Assembly (NCBI RefSeq): GCF_036320965.1
Contig: NC_092250.1
Span: forward strand, 18,454,117-18,518,116
Reading direction: 5' to 3'
Length of the DNA stretch: 64,000 bases
Source: Panulirus ornatus
Taxonomy: Eukaryota > Arthropoda > Malacostraca > Decapoda > Palinuridae
Below are positions 36,987 to 49,560 of this stretch, in pieces (position 1 is the first letter of the stretch; each line of letters starts with the position of its first letter). The notes beneath the pieces are model-generated. The model did not search any database. It saw nothing but the letters and a program-made list of their open reading frames with translations, and had not been told where the DNA came from. The translations under genes and the position numbers were made by a program.

Positions 36987-37092
36987 TCCAATTTGGATTA
37001 TATATATCTTGGAATCGTGAAAGTGAACGAGTGTGTACAAGAAACGCTTTTTCTTAGACGTAAACAAAGACAATCTTCCGAATTGCGTGCCT

Positions 37093-37169
<77 letters not shown>
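36956..37169. repeat. (GA)n at 36956-36984 and (CT)n at 37095-37169
   Basis: A GA tract and a longer CT tract face each other 110 bp apart, so they are an inverted pair. Confidence 0.96.
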
Positions 37170-37171
<2 letters not shown>

Positions 37172-37421
37172 GTTGTGGGGAGGATTACACTTAAATCCGC
37201 TGTTCCCATGAGTGCGTGGGTGTGTGTGTGTGTACTGTCTAAGGAGCACGGGAGGATGCAACCTAATCCTTAAGCCCGGCAGGATTAGGCAACCCCGTGA
37301 CGTTGGTTCCTGGTCTGGAAGCTTGGGAAGGACTCCGTCCGTCCCCCGGAGGAGTCGACCACAGACAGGAAGGTTAAGGCCGGGGGAGCGTGGTGGGCCG
37401 ATCCTGCGGAAGGATGGGGAT

Positions 37422-37450
37422 GGAGGAGGAGGAGGAGGAGGAGGAGGAGG
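37422..37450. repeat. (GGA)n trinucleotide tract
   Basis: About nine GGA units. Confidence 0.93.
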
Positions 37451-37747
37451 CGAGGGCTGAAGGATAGGGTGTGGTGAGAGAGGGAACCAAGTTGGCCATG
37501 ACGGATGTACGGTGTACGTTTCTTAAGCCAACTGAAAACGACTTTGTGATCGTGTATGAATGTATTCACGTCGTGTACGGAGTGTTGTATCCTCTGCCTG
37601 ACGTCGTAGAGCGACGGGATGTCTGAGAAAGGAAGTTAGGGCGATAATGGTCGTGTAGGAGGAACTATTTTTAGGTTTTGTAACGGAAGGATGTGAGCAG
37701 GTTGTATATGTAGCGTTGGAGTAGGTGTGTGTAAGTAGCGGTGAAGG

Positions 37748-37748
37748 T

Positions 37749-37786
<38 letters not shown>
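37748..37786. repeat. (TG)n microsatellite
   Basis: A TG tract of about 38 bp. Confidence 0.95.
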
Positions 37787-37790
<4 letters not shown>

Positions 37791-38188
37791 CGGTTGGTGG
37801 AGATACTAACTCGAAAAACGCCCCACGCTATCTCTGGCAAGTAGTCGAAATTGCTACAAGGAGATTTTGTCCTGAGGCCCGTGTTATAAGGGAACGTCCC
37901 GCCAACTCCCTGGCGACGTGGTGTCAGGAACATACGCCCCACAATGTTGTATGAGGGAGAGAGGACAACCCTATGTCTCCAGTGTGTTGAGAGACGCATT
38001 CCCCTCACTGGGAGTGAGGAGGTATAGTCCGTCTCCTCAGATGTGCGCTGACGTGTGTAGGTATGGGAGGCGCTCGCTGCAGAGGAGAGATATTGGGTGA
38101 TGGAGAGCGAGACGTCTCGTGGAGTTGACTCACCAGGGGGGTGGCAGTTTGAATACCTTCTTACTCCATTTAGATTGATATTGGAAAG

Positions 38189-38189
<1 letters not shown>

Positions 38190-38261
<72 letters not shown>
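38190..38261. repeat. (CA)n microsatellite
   Basis: A pure CA tract of 70 bp. Confidence 0.97.
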
Positions 38262-38262
<1 letters not shown>

Positions 38263-39063
38263 AGTGTATGGCCGTCTTGAAGGAACCTTTTTTTCTCCAC
38301 CATATAGAATCCTCCAGTTACTATTTTTTTGTGATATTATGAGACAGGAAACAGTGGTCCGCTTAGGGAATTCTGTAATTATTTGTCGAATGTGTTTGTG
38401 TCTTCTGTGTTTGTTGTTGTTGTTGTTGTTGGTTGATGGCTGCTGCAGGGGAGTGTGCTGCCTGAAGGACATTACGTAAGGCCACTGAGGTGCGCCAGCT
38501 CCTTAAGGAGAGGGTATGCAGCCCCACAGGGGATGGTGGCCGAGCGATGTATGGTCCATTTGTGTTAGGTCCGCAGGGGGATGAGGAGGGTATGCCTACC
38601 CCAGGGTGGGTGAGGAATGCATAGGCCCAAGGACTGTGGGTGGTGGGGAAGGGGGGAGGGTGTTGGGCCCGTGGTGGGGAGGGAGGGTGGTGTGAAGTCC
38701 CTCCAGGCACCGGATGGTCCCTTGTAGGACCTGTACGGACCCTGAAGGATCGACATGAACCGCAAGCGACGTGCACGGACCTCCGTAAGGGACGTGTATG
38801 TTGTGGTCCGTTAAGGGACGTGGAGTGTCCTTGATAAGGCCGGCGGAGGGTGTGGGGACTGGGCAGGGTTAGCAACAAGGAGGGCCACGTAGGGAGCATT
38901 CCTACGACCCAGGGGTCAAGAGACTGTGGCGAGGGGTGAGGTGGTGCTGCCAGCCAGCCTGGGCTCTCCCCCCGGGGTGTGGGCATCGTCTCTTGTCTCG
39001 AGGTATTGTGAAATTGAGATTGAATGAATCCCTTCTGGAGGGGGAGCAGTGAGAGAGAAGGGG

Positions 39064-39065
<2 letters not shown>
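38262..39065. other. Unique sequence, no gene seen
   Basis: A (GTT)n run lies at about 38409-38432. Short GGACC/GGGACGTG words recur at 38690-38830, possibly a decayed repeat. No coding evidence. Confidence 0.4.

Positions 39066-39141
<76 letters not shown>
39066..39141. repeat. (CT)n microsatellite
   Basis: A pure CT tract of about 74 bp. Confidence 0.97.
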
Positions 39142-39143
<2 letters not shown>

Positions 39144-40007
39144 GGGCTTCGAACCCCTGGGCTGGTTGTGGGTTCCCATGCATGGTTGCGGATCACGGTG
39201 GTTGGGTGGACTGTGCCTTCGTGGTTGTTAGTGTGTTGTGGTTGCTTAGGGTCGGTTTTGGCAGCGACATTTTGCTGTATCACATTGAGACAAGGATTGG
39301 TTTAATTATAGGTATGTATGATTGGTTTTGTTATTAAATGGCAGACGGGTTTATCCTGAAGTTGTGATGGTAATTGTTGTTCTATTGATTCTGAGTTGTA
39401 TTGTGGAAACTCAATTGATTAGAACGATGAAGGATTAGTTTGTGATGGTTCCGTGGTCTGCTCTTTAGTGATTGGAGTGTTTATCATGGGGTTGTGGGTG
39501 AATGGTTGATCATGGAATGTAGTGAGTATGGTTTATCAATGTTTTTTTTTTGAGGAAGTGGTTTATAATGGTGTTGTGAGAGTAGGTTTATCATGGTGTT
39601 GTTGGATTGTGATTTATTCATCGTGGCTGCTGGATACTGTGTTGGAATTATACATTTGATGATGGGTTATAAAGGTAGTTTGCTTGTTTATTTGGTTATC
39701 AGCACAGACGAGTGAGTCTGGTTCAGATAACACTTCACATCAGAAGTCTTGAGGATGACTTATAGCTAGTGGAGTGAATTCAGTTAGTTGTCCTTGCGGT
39801 AAAAAAAAAGAACTTGATTGATATATTTTTTTAATCTCATTTAATGCACTTGTGTGGCTCCAAGATTGTTACGTCAGCTGTTGCTTGTTTACCTTCAGTG
39901 TAGGTTAAGTCAACACTGAGTTATAGAAAACGGTGAAAAAAATCTCTTCAGTTGTTCTCAACAGTGTGCATGTCACTCGAGAGTTGCTGGTCTCCGTTGT
40001 GTTCCCC

Positions 40008-40008
<1 letters not shown>
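39142..40008. other. T/G-rich unique sequence
   Basis: Loosely repeated GGTTTATCATGG(T)GTTGT words suggest an old decayed tandem repeat at 39290-39620. No gene was recognised. Confidence 0.4.

Positions 40009-40070
<62 letters not shown>
40009..40070. repeat. (GA)n microsatellite
   Basis: A pure GA tract of 60 bp. Confidence 0.97.
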
Positions 40071-40075
<5 letters not shown>

Positions 40076-40117
40076 AGGTGTCTCGTGTTTCAGTGAAAGA
40101 AGGGTACGACATACCCT

Positions 40118-40301
40118 AGGGTCGTTCTGTCGTGCTCAAAGGTCGTACCGATGTGCTCAAGGGTCGTATCGTCCTGCTCAAGGGTCGTACCGTTGTGCTC
40201 GAGTCGTACCGTCGTGGTCAAGGGTCTTACCGTCCTGCTTTAGGGTCGTGCCTTCGTGCCAAGGGGTCGTACCGTCGTGCTCAAGGGTCGTACCTGAGTG
40301 T
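40118..40301 (+). repeat. 21-bp family array, forward, about 8-9 copies
   Basis: Copies of GGTCGTACCGTCGTGCTCA with substitutions (GATGTG, GTCCTG, TTCGTG). Most are 21 bp long and at least one is shortened. It begins 50 bp after a GA tract. Confidence 0.93.
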
Positions 40302-41007
40302 GAGACTACGGTACACCCAGTAAGGTACAGAGGTAAAGGTACGTAGACCTAGGCACATTGACTTGGGTACGTGGACCAAGGCACGTCCCCAAGTTACGTG
40401 CCAGGCAAAATTCACGTCGGGTCGACCGACCCAGAAACAAATGAATGAGCGGCGCGTGTAGCTGGTGGAAAATGGGAAGCAATGGTCGCTCTCCCTCGTG
40501 TCACAAAGGGGGAACAATTTTCTGTTCTTTTTTTCTTCAGAGTTAGAAAGTGACATTTCAGATAGCTTCGTCATCCCAGACTGAAATAAAACTCTAAAGT
40601 AAAATGTTTGAGTGTAAATGTAAGACATGTGTTCACATTTGGATAGATTCATTGTTGCCAAATCTTACAATACCGTTAAGATTTCTCTTCTCAAGTAAGA
40701 ATAGATTCAAGAGAAGTTTGAATTTCACTCGTGTGTCATTAACGTCCTCCCCCCTGGTGTTAAAACTCTTGTCTCTAACTTACCTTTGGCTCAGTATGAC
40801 ACGCAGTGTGAGGGCCCCCCTGTGTGATGAGTGCGTTGGAGAAGTGTGTGTGTTTTCCCCCAGCCTAGAATCTAATAATCCGTCATTCATTTATTTATAT
40901 ATTTGATGCCTGGCACATGACACGCACCCCTGACCCACCCTGACCATTAGCGAGAGACCCCGGCAGCTTTTGGTCACGCCCACTGTAGCCATCACTCTCC
41001 CACGGGA

Positions 41008-41094
41008 CTGACACACACACACACACACAAACACCGCCGCACTTGCCTGATGGGTTGGTTGTGCTGTACCAGCCCTCACTGACACCCCCCCCCC

Positions 41095-41129
<35 letters not shown>
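41008..41129. repeat. (CA)n, poly-C and (CA)n
   Basis: CA at about 41009-41028, a C run at about 41085-41098, then CA to 41128. Confidence 0.93.
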
Positions 41130-41480
41130 GGGTTGGTCGGTACAGACACTGTGAGTCACACATGGTGGGCCAGGCCGCCGCTGGGCCTGAGCGCCACCGC
41201 ACCCAAATATGACCACCTGTTTCCATCCTCGGCTTCGCCTGATGATGCATGTGTATGCACGTGGAAGAGATGGTTTTTTTTATTCTTTCTTTTTTATCAT
41301 TAGTACTAAGCAGGAACAACTTGCAGACGGAGTGATTGATGGGAGTATAATTGGGTACGTGTGTAGTGGTGGTGTGGGGGGTTGTGTGTCTGGCTGATTC
41401 AAGTCAAGGACAGATGACTTCATCGAAGACAGAGTGGAGCGCGTAAATAAAGGAAATAGATAAAGAGTGAAATAAAAATA

Positions 41481-41755
41481 GATAAAGATAGATTGAGAAT
41501 AGATACAATACATTGAAAATAGATAAAAATCGATAAAGAATATTTGATTTTTTTTCTTAAGTCAAAATTAACATTTTGAAATGGCTCGGAATTGATCTTC
41601 ATATTCAAATCTCTGCTAAAACTTTATAAAGATAGATTAAGAATAGATAGAAAATAGATAAAAATCGATAAATAATATTTTATTTTTTTCTGGTCAAAAT
41701 TAACATTTTGAAATGGCTCGGAATTTATCTTCAGATTTAGATCTCTGCTAAAACA
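41481..41755. repeat. Two-copy AT-rich tandem duplication (about 132-144 bp)
   Basis: GATAGATT..GAATAGATA occurs at 41487 and 41631 (offset 144) and ATGGCTCGGAATT at 41581 and 41713 (offset 132). A 12-bp indel accounts for the difference. Identity is high, with shared GTCAAAATTAACATTTTGAA and CTCTGCTAAAAC. Confidence 0.92.
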
Positions 41756-42093
41756 TTAGATTACATTGAATTACTCTATTTTTTGTTCACGAACATTATC
41801 TTCGTGTTTACTGATCATAAAGTGTGGGCCCGAATCATTGGGCACAATGATAACGTTATCTGGTGTTGTGTTAACTGTGCAGACTCGTAGAACACTACGT
41901 ACACCTTGTGCACGTCCGTTTCCCGGGCTCTGCTGTGTCTTGTTTATCTACGGGAAAATGTTGACACACCTCCATGTGTGTACCTGTTTCTCCAAGGTGT
42001 AGCAAATTATTACACATTTACCTTGTTTTTCCACTACGTGGTACATGGATGTACCTATTTTATGTTATGGTTTTCGCAAAACATGGGGGATAG

Positions 42094-42190
42094 CTACATA
42101 TGTATGTATGTTATTATGCCTTACATATTTATGTATGCTATTGTACCCTACATATTTATGTATGTTGTTGTACCCTACATATTTATGTGT
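42094..42190 (+). repeat. 27-bp minisatellite, 3-4 copies
   Basis: Unit TACATATTTATGTATG plus TTGTTGTACCC, starting at 42122, 42149 and 42176, with a diverged copy before. Confidence 0.92.
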
Positions 42191-42351
42191 AGTAGTGTAT
42201 CTAAGCTGTAGAAAGCTACAGGACTTTCCCTTTCCCTCGTAGTTAAACAGCTGTAGCTTCAGATATAACGTGTGTCACAAAGCTATAAAGTTAGTGTAGG
42301 GTCATACACCCCAGTGTGGGCAGTTAACCTCATCAAACTTACTACCTGAAC

Positions 42352-42645
42352 GGGTCAGGTCAAGGATGATAGTCATCGTACTCAAGGGTCATACCGTCGT
42401 GCTCGAGGATTGCGCTCATCGTCGTATAGTCGTGCTGATGGGTCGTGCCATCACGCTCAAGGGTCGTACAGTCGCGCTGATGGGTCGTGCCATCACGTTC
42501 AAGTGTCGTACAGTCGTGGGTAAGGGTCGCTGTGTCGTGTTCAAAGGTCGTACTACAGTCGTGCTCAAGGGCCGTACCCTCGTGCTCCAGGTTTGCGCCG
42601 TCGCACCATTCGTACTCAAGGGTCGTACCGTCGCGTTCGTGTGGA
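42352..42645 (+). repeat. 21-bp family array, forward, with conserved leading edge
   Basis: It starts with GGGTCAGGTCAAGGATGATA, then about 12 diverged 21-bp units (GGTCGTACAGTCGCGCTGATG, GGTCGTGCCATCACGCTCAAG and others). Two unit subtypes alternate at 42430-42510. Confidence 0.92.
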
Positions 42646-43117
42646 ATGATGTTATTCTGTCGTCGTTCACCAACTGCAGTAGAGTTTGACAAGTTAATTG
42701 TCGGTTGTCGGAGGGGTTAAGGAAGCGGAAAATCGCTATTGTGGCCAGTTTGTTGCGGTGGGCAGTTCATGTTGTGGTACTCTTGAGCTGGCTTGCTTTA
42801 CGAAGGCAGTTTATATGCTTGTCGCCTGTCTGGGTTTGCTTGCCGCTTTGCGTCGACTCTGTGATGATCGTGTTGCCTGACTGTGTGAGTTTGCGTGCGT
42901 GCGTGCGTGCAAGGGGAGCAGTTTGCTGTGGTGCCTGAATTTGTTTGCTTGCCTGTGCAGGCAGTTTTTGTTTGCTGTGTCAGTTTGCTTCCTTGCTTGC
43001 TTGGGGCTAAGATCACTCAACCTCTTGCTTGCTGCTCATTCTCATCATCGCTCCGGGGGATCATTCTGAATGTAAATATTAACATTGATTTGTTTGTTTT
43101 GCTCGTATACGTTTTCC

Positions 43118-43120
<3 letters not shown>

Positions 43121-43175
<55 letters not shown>

Positions 43176-43284
43176 GGGTCAGGTCAGAGGTCGGACCATC
43201 ATAGCCAGGGGTCGTGCCGTCGTGCTCCAATCAGTGGTAGGGAGTTCCCTCCCTTATTATTATTATTATTATTATAATTATTGC

Positions 43285-43339
<55 letters not shown>

Positions 43340-43341
43340 GC

Positions 43342-43377
<36 letters not shown>
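43121..43377. repeat. (TG)n, one 21-bp family half-element, then (ATT)n
   Basis: TG tract at 43121-43174. GGGTCAGGTCAGAGGTCGGA then CCATCATAGCCAGGGGTCGT at 43178-43217, followed by GCCGTCGTGCTCC, gives one half-element of the 21-bp family. An ATT trinucleotide tract at 43255-43377 has two TGC interruptions. Confidence 0.93.
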
Positions 43378-43469
43378 GTCTAGTTTTAACCTTGAATAAG
43401 ATTGTTTCTCTCAGTTGCTAATGCGGGCGTGGGCGGGGAGCAAACACGGGTGTGCCTTGGCATGTTGGT

Positions 43470-43760
43470 ATGGGTCTGACGGATTAGGGTGTGGGCGTGG
43501 TTCTGACCGATCAGTGGGCGTTGTCTGGTTGTGGGCGTGGGGCTGGCCGATCAAAGGGCGTTGTCAGGATGTGGGCGTGGGGGCTAACCAATCAGTGGGC
43601 GTTTTTAGGGTGTTGGGGTGGGGCTGACTGATCAGTGGGCGTTTTTAGGATGTGGGCGTGGGGCTGACCGATCAGTGGGCGTTGTCAGGGTTTGGTCGTG
43701 GGGCTGACCGATCAGTGGGCGTTGTCAGGGTGTGGGCGTGGGGCTGGCTGGTCAGAGTGT
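43470..43760 (+). repeat. 40-bp minisatellite, about 7 copies
   Basis: Unit GGGCGTGGGGCTGACCGATC plus AGTGGGCGTTGTCAGGGTGT. TCAGTGGGCG-type words at 43511, 43551, 43592, 43632, 43672, 43712 and about 43752 give a 40-bp step. One copy has CCAATCAG in place of CCGATCAG. Confidence 0.93.
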
Positions 43761-45265
43761 GGGCGAGTTCTTGCAAGACCGGACTGACTGTCGGTGTGGG
43801 CGGAGGTAGTATTGGACCGGTCTGCTGTGTGGGGGACGAGCGAGTGTGGGTGACGACAGATGTTGGAAGCTGCAGCAGGTGTGGGTGTGGAGCAGGTGTG
43901 GTTGGTGTCACGTTGTGGATGGGGACCCTTGTGTGCCTGGAGGAGCAGGTGTTGGCGAACACGGTTGACTCATACGTTCTCCCTCACCTTCAACTCATTC
44001 CGTTCTTCTTCTGTTTATGTTCTTCGTTTTGCTGTGCGGAAACTCCCGCATGATTGGCCAGACTGTTAGGGGAGGTGTCATGGGCTGTCTGAAAAAAGCT
44101 GGAAAACATGGGGTTGTACTGCTGTTATTGTAACGACGGACGGCGTCAGCATGTGTAGGTAGGTAGCTTGAAGTAGGTGAGTTGTGGTGGCTGTTAGAAG
44201 GCCCTGTAGGTTGTTATGGCATTTATTCCCCTCTTTAGATAGCTCAGAAAATTTTTGGTACAATAATTTTGCTGTTCAAGTTAGGAATATTGATCACATC
44301 CGTTTTGGCTGTTTAGAAGCCTGTCGACGGTCCGGATTGTTGACCCGTTCGGAAACTCAGCCATTGTGGGCGGTGTTTGGGGGTTGAGTATAATCTCCGA
44401 AACTGCTGGTTAGGTTTATTTGATTCGTAGTTTGATAAGTCGCGTCACAGGCGAAGATCGCCGGTTCGATTCCCTTATGAGAAGACTGGTGGACGATCTG
44501 AATCTATTACCTCTCCTGGGCGTGAGTGGACGAGGTTGTACGTACAGTACAAACATCCACATATACTGTGGGCAGCTCCTGTACCATGTACATACGTCGG
44601 GCAGGAGTATAGAAAACTGGACTGGTGGTGGTGTAGCCAGTGGCTTGGGGTCAACATTTGATGGAGGGGAGTAAAGATTGTTGTGATCTATTAAGATAAT
44701 GATAATAACAAAGAATGATTATATTATCAGGATTTCTCACCGTACGAAGAGTTGTTGAGAGTTGAATCTGTGCAATGTACTTCTTGTGCTGCAGTGAGTG
44801 GTTGAGGAATACTGCAGACATAGAGCAATACTGCAGAGATAGAGCTGAGGTTGAATGACTCTACTCGGGTGTACGAGTGCATAGGGACGAGTCGTGATAC
44901 AGACATAATTGAATTACCTCCTTCTCGACCTTTTAAGATCTCACTCTGTATAGATCTATCCACTCCCTGAATGCATTAACCTCGTGTTCGCCTGGGAGAG
45001 CAGTAGTGCATCGGGACCCTTAACCTGAGACCTGATCAGGGCAGGAGGGTGGATCGGGATGCCTCAGCCCTTAGGGAAATCGCTGCTCCCACACCTCCTG
45101 CCTCCGCCCTTCCCCAGGGTGGGACTACGTGTTGAATACAGACCCAGTCAACAATAGCAGACTCGTACATGTAAGATGCGGGCACACAGACAGACGTACG
45201 CATACACTCACACCCTCCCTCCTTCATGCTTGCAAACACACAGTGATATAATTAAGTCAAATGTA
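43761..45265. other. Unique sequence, no gene seen
   Basis: A Pol III B-box-like word GGTTCGATTCC is at 44463-44473, but the flanks do not form a T-arm, so no tRNA is called. No coding region was recognised. Confidence 0.4.
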
Positions 45266-45269
45266 GTCG

Positions 45270-45325
<56 letters not shown>
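45270..45325. repeat. (CA)n microsatellite
   Basis: A pure CA tract of about 53 bp, just upstream of a LINE tail. Confidence 0.97.
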
Positions 45326-45326
<1 letters not shown>

Positions 45327-45361
45327 CTTCCCTCTTCACCCCGGCAGCGAAGATGGTACCT

Positions 45362-45735
45362 GAATAAAGAAAGCTTGAGTACAGGGAAAGACGAGATGCC
45401 GTAAATTTGTCCATCTTGGAAGAGAGAAGAGTGAGGGATGACTTGATCACAACCTTTATTTGTTTGTTTGTTTTAACTGATGGATGACATAGTGAACGGT
45501 TCTTCGAGAGATGCAGGGGTGGAACAACCAGAGGACATAACATGAATTTAAGCAAGAAAATTGATAAAGATGCTATGAGGAAGCACTTATGTAGTGTAAG
45601 AGTGGTTGATGAATGGAAGAAAATGGACGAAGACGTTGTAAATGCAGACGCCATACGTAGATTTAAGAAGCTAATTGCGTTGGGGTTCCCTCGCGAGTGC
45701 GTAACTCCTTACACCTACAGTACAGGTATATAATA
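45362..45735 (+). pseudogene. LINE 3' ORF2 tail relic with one in-frame stop
   Basis: A single plus-strand frame reads LEERRVRDDL (about 45415-45445), then ERFFERCRGGTTRGHNMNLS, then SVRVVDEWKKMDEDVVNA and FKKLI. This order, LxxLExRRxRGDLI, then a TRGH block, then SNRVVxxWNxLPxxVVxAxSxxxFKxxL, is the conserved C-terminal region of CR1/jockey-type LINE ORF2. One TGA at 45485-45487 interrupts the frame and a TAA lies near the left edge. RT and endonuclease are missing, so it is a 5'-truncated dead copy. It is the best preserved tail here and belongs to a different subfamily from the 60-kb and 63-kb copies. Confidence 0.87.
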
Positions 45736-45854
45736 ACACGTAGGCCTTCATTTAGAGCAGCTGTCAGGATAGTGAAGTGTGGCAGTATACAGGGAAGGTA
45801 GACCAGCGGAATATCATGCAGTGAACCAGTGCAGGGTGGCAGTGTACCGTGAAA

Positions 45855-45885
45855 TGGGACCCTCCACACACACACACACACACTG
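45855..45885. repeat. Short (CA)n tract
   Basis: About 18 bp of CA near 45865-45883. Confidence 0.8.
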
Positions 45886-46330
45886 GACCAGACAGTGAAC
45901 GGTGGAATGAAGAAAAATAAACGCCCGAGTTTGCTTTAAGAAACACAAGAGCGGCAGGCAAGCAGGCACCCCACGCCCTTGCCTTAATGTACCTCCTTCA
46001 ACTCCACTTTGTCTCTCTTCTTCTTCCTCCTCTCCCCCCCCCTCCTCCCTCCCTGTATCTCTCCCAAGCTGTATCCCACCCTGCTTGTATCCCGCCCTGC
46101 CTCTCCTTACAGGGTTATGTATAACTGCACCACACTGGGCCTACCCGTGCACGCCACGACGACTTCCACCTCCGGGACAACCACGGGACTCACCACACTC
46201 CACAACAGCTCCACCTGCACGTGTATACCGCAACGTGTTTACCCACTGGATATGATTCTGTGCTTCGCCTCTGTCGATACCCGACAGTACACGAGCTACT
46301 CTCCAGTCTCATCTTGCTTTTGTCCTCCCT

Positions 46331-47530
<1,200 letters not shown>

Positions 47531-47531
47531 G

Positions 47532-48007
47532 CCTCCCACGTCATCACCCGCTGGTGTTCCAGCCTCCCACGTCATCACCCGCTGGTGCTCCAGCCTCCCA
47601 CGTCATCACCCGCTGGTGCTCCAGCCTCCCACGTCATCACCCGCTGGTGCTCCAGCCTCCCACGTCATCACCCGCTGATGCTCCAGCCTCCCACGTCATC
47701 ACCCGCTGGTGCTCCAGCCTCCCACGTCATCACCCGCTGGTGCTCCAGCCTCCCACGTCATCACCCGCTGGTGCTCCAGCCTCCCACGTCATCACCCGCT
47801 GGTGCTCCAGCCTCCCACGTCATCACCCGCTGGTGCTCCAGCCTCCCACGTCATCACCCGCTGGTGCTCCAGCCTCCCACGTCATCACCCGCTGGTGCTC
47901 CAGCCTCCCACGTCATCACCCGCTGGTGCTCCAGCCTCCCACGTCATCACCCGCTGGTGCTCCAGCCTCCCACGTCATCACCCGCTGGTGCTCCAGCCTC
48001 CCACGTC
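47532..48007 (+). repeat. 31-bp minisatellite, about 15 near-identical copies
   Basis: Unit CCTCCCACGTCATCACCCGC plus TGGTGCTCCAG. Only two variants were seen: GTTCC in the first copy and CTGATG near 47675. All three forward frames stay open because 3 x 31 = 93 bp contains no stop. Confidence 0.97.
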
Positions 48008-48235
48008 AGCAGCATGGGTAACGGCCCAAACTGGCCGACAATCACACACACGATCCCGCGCTAACTGCCTATTAGTGGCCGGGATTAGCTGGGGGTGCCA
48101 GCGGTCGCCCGAGCTTGACCTTGCATGACCTCAAAGCTTCAGAGCAAGCTTGGCGGTCGCTGGTCGTAAGCTTGAATGACATAAAGCTGTTCTGAGTGCA
48201 GCCGACGACACCAGTTTTAACGCTATAAACCATCA

Positions 48236-48372
<137 letters not shown>

Positions 48373-48792
48373 CAGGCATAAAGGCCATGTTGTAAACGTC
48401 TCTTATTCATTCTGTTGAGTGACTCCTGTCTAAAAGAGTTCACAGAAAACGGGCGACTTCAGTCGTCGACTTCAATGAAGATATATATTTAAGTGGTATT
48501 TGTGTTGGTCTGAGGTGTCGTAACGGTGTCACAGTCTCGTACATTATTCCTGGCTCCTTTATATTCCTCCCCCCCCCCCCCGACCTCTGCGTGACTCACA
48601 CCCTCCCCCTTACTAAGCGAGAGATGTTAAGCGTTCTTCGCCGCTTTCGACCAATCTCGCTTATTTGATCATATTTGTTTTCTCCCGTTTTTTTTTTTTT
48701 TTTTGCGGTATTATGTTGCTGTCCCGTTTCGTGTCGGTCTTCCGTGTTGTTATTACTTTCTTTTGCGAATTACTTCGTGGTTTACGTTGCCC

Positions 48793-49050
48793 GTGTACGT
48801 CGCTTGCTGCTCCCGTGTACGTCGCTTGCTGCTCCCGTGTACTTCGCTTGCTTCTCCCGTCTACGTCGCTTGCTTCTACCGTGTACGTCGCTTGATTCTA
48901 CCGTGTACGTCGCTTGATTCTACCGTGTACGTCGCTTGCTTCTACCGTCTACGTCGCTTGATTCTACCGTCTACGTCGCTTGCTTCTACCGTCTACGTCG
49001 CTTGCTTCTACCGCCTACGTCGCTTGATTGTACCGTCTACGTCGCTCGCG
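48793..49050 (+). repeat. 22-bp minisatellite, about 12 copies
   Basis: Unit GTGTACGTCGCTTGCTGCTC plus CC, starting at 48793, 48815 and 48837. Variation at GTGTAC/GTCTAC and TTGCTTC/TTGATTC is graded along the array. Confidence 0.95.
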
Positions 49051-49361
49051 TCACCCATCTACTCCCTTATCGTGTGTTCCTCGTTCCATTCCCCGGAAGT
49101 TGTCTCCTCATTTGAACCTCACATTCCTCATCCTGTTCGTCGGGCAGCGTTGCTCACCCTCTCCTGCAGGAGGAAAAAATGCACCTCCGCCCTGCCGGGG
49201 GGCGGTAGGCAGGTAGGGTCGGTGGGTAGGTGGGTGGAGGAAATTGGTGCAATGGGGTCGTACCACACCAGACACCCACCACCCGGACGTCACACCCATT
49301 ATTACCACTCAAGACGAAATCTGCAGCTGATTGTTTCCTGCCTCAAGCCTCTCGCCAGGAT

Positions 49362-49560
49362 CCATCCCTTCCTGTCCCACTTGGCTCACACCATCCCTTC
49401 CTGTCCCACTTGGCTCACACCATCCCTTCGTGTCCCACTTGGCTCACACCATCCCTTCCTGTTCCACTTGGCTCACACCATCCCTTCCTCTTCCACTTGG
49501 CTCACACCATCCCTTCCTCTTCCACTTGGCTCACATCATCCCTTCCTGTTCCATTTGTAT
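49362..49560 (+). repeat. 29-bp minisatellite, about 7 copies
   Basis: Unit CATCCCTTCCTGTCCCACTT plus GGCTCACAC, starting at 49363 and 49392. Later copies change GTCCC to GTTCC and CTTCC. Confidence 0.95.

Noticed and set aside
44455..44490. Possible tRNA from the B box GGTTCGATTCC
   Set aside because: The flanking bases do not pair as a T-arm and no acceptor stem or A box was found.
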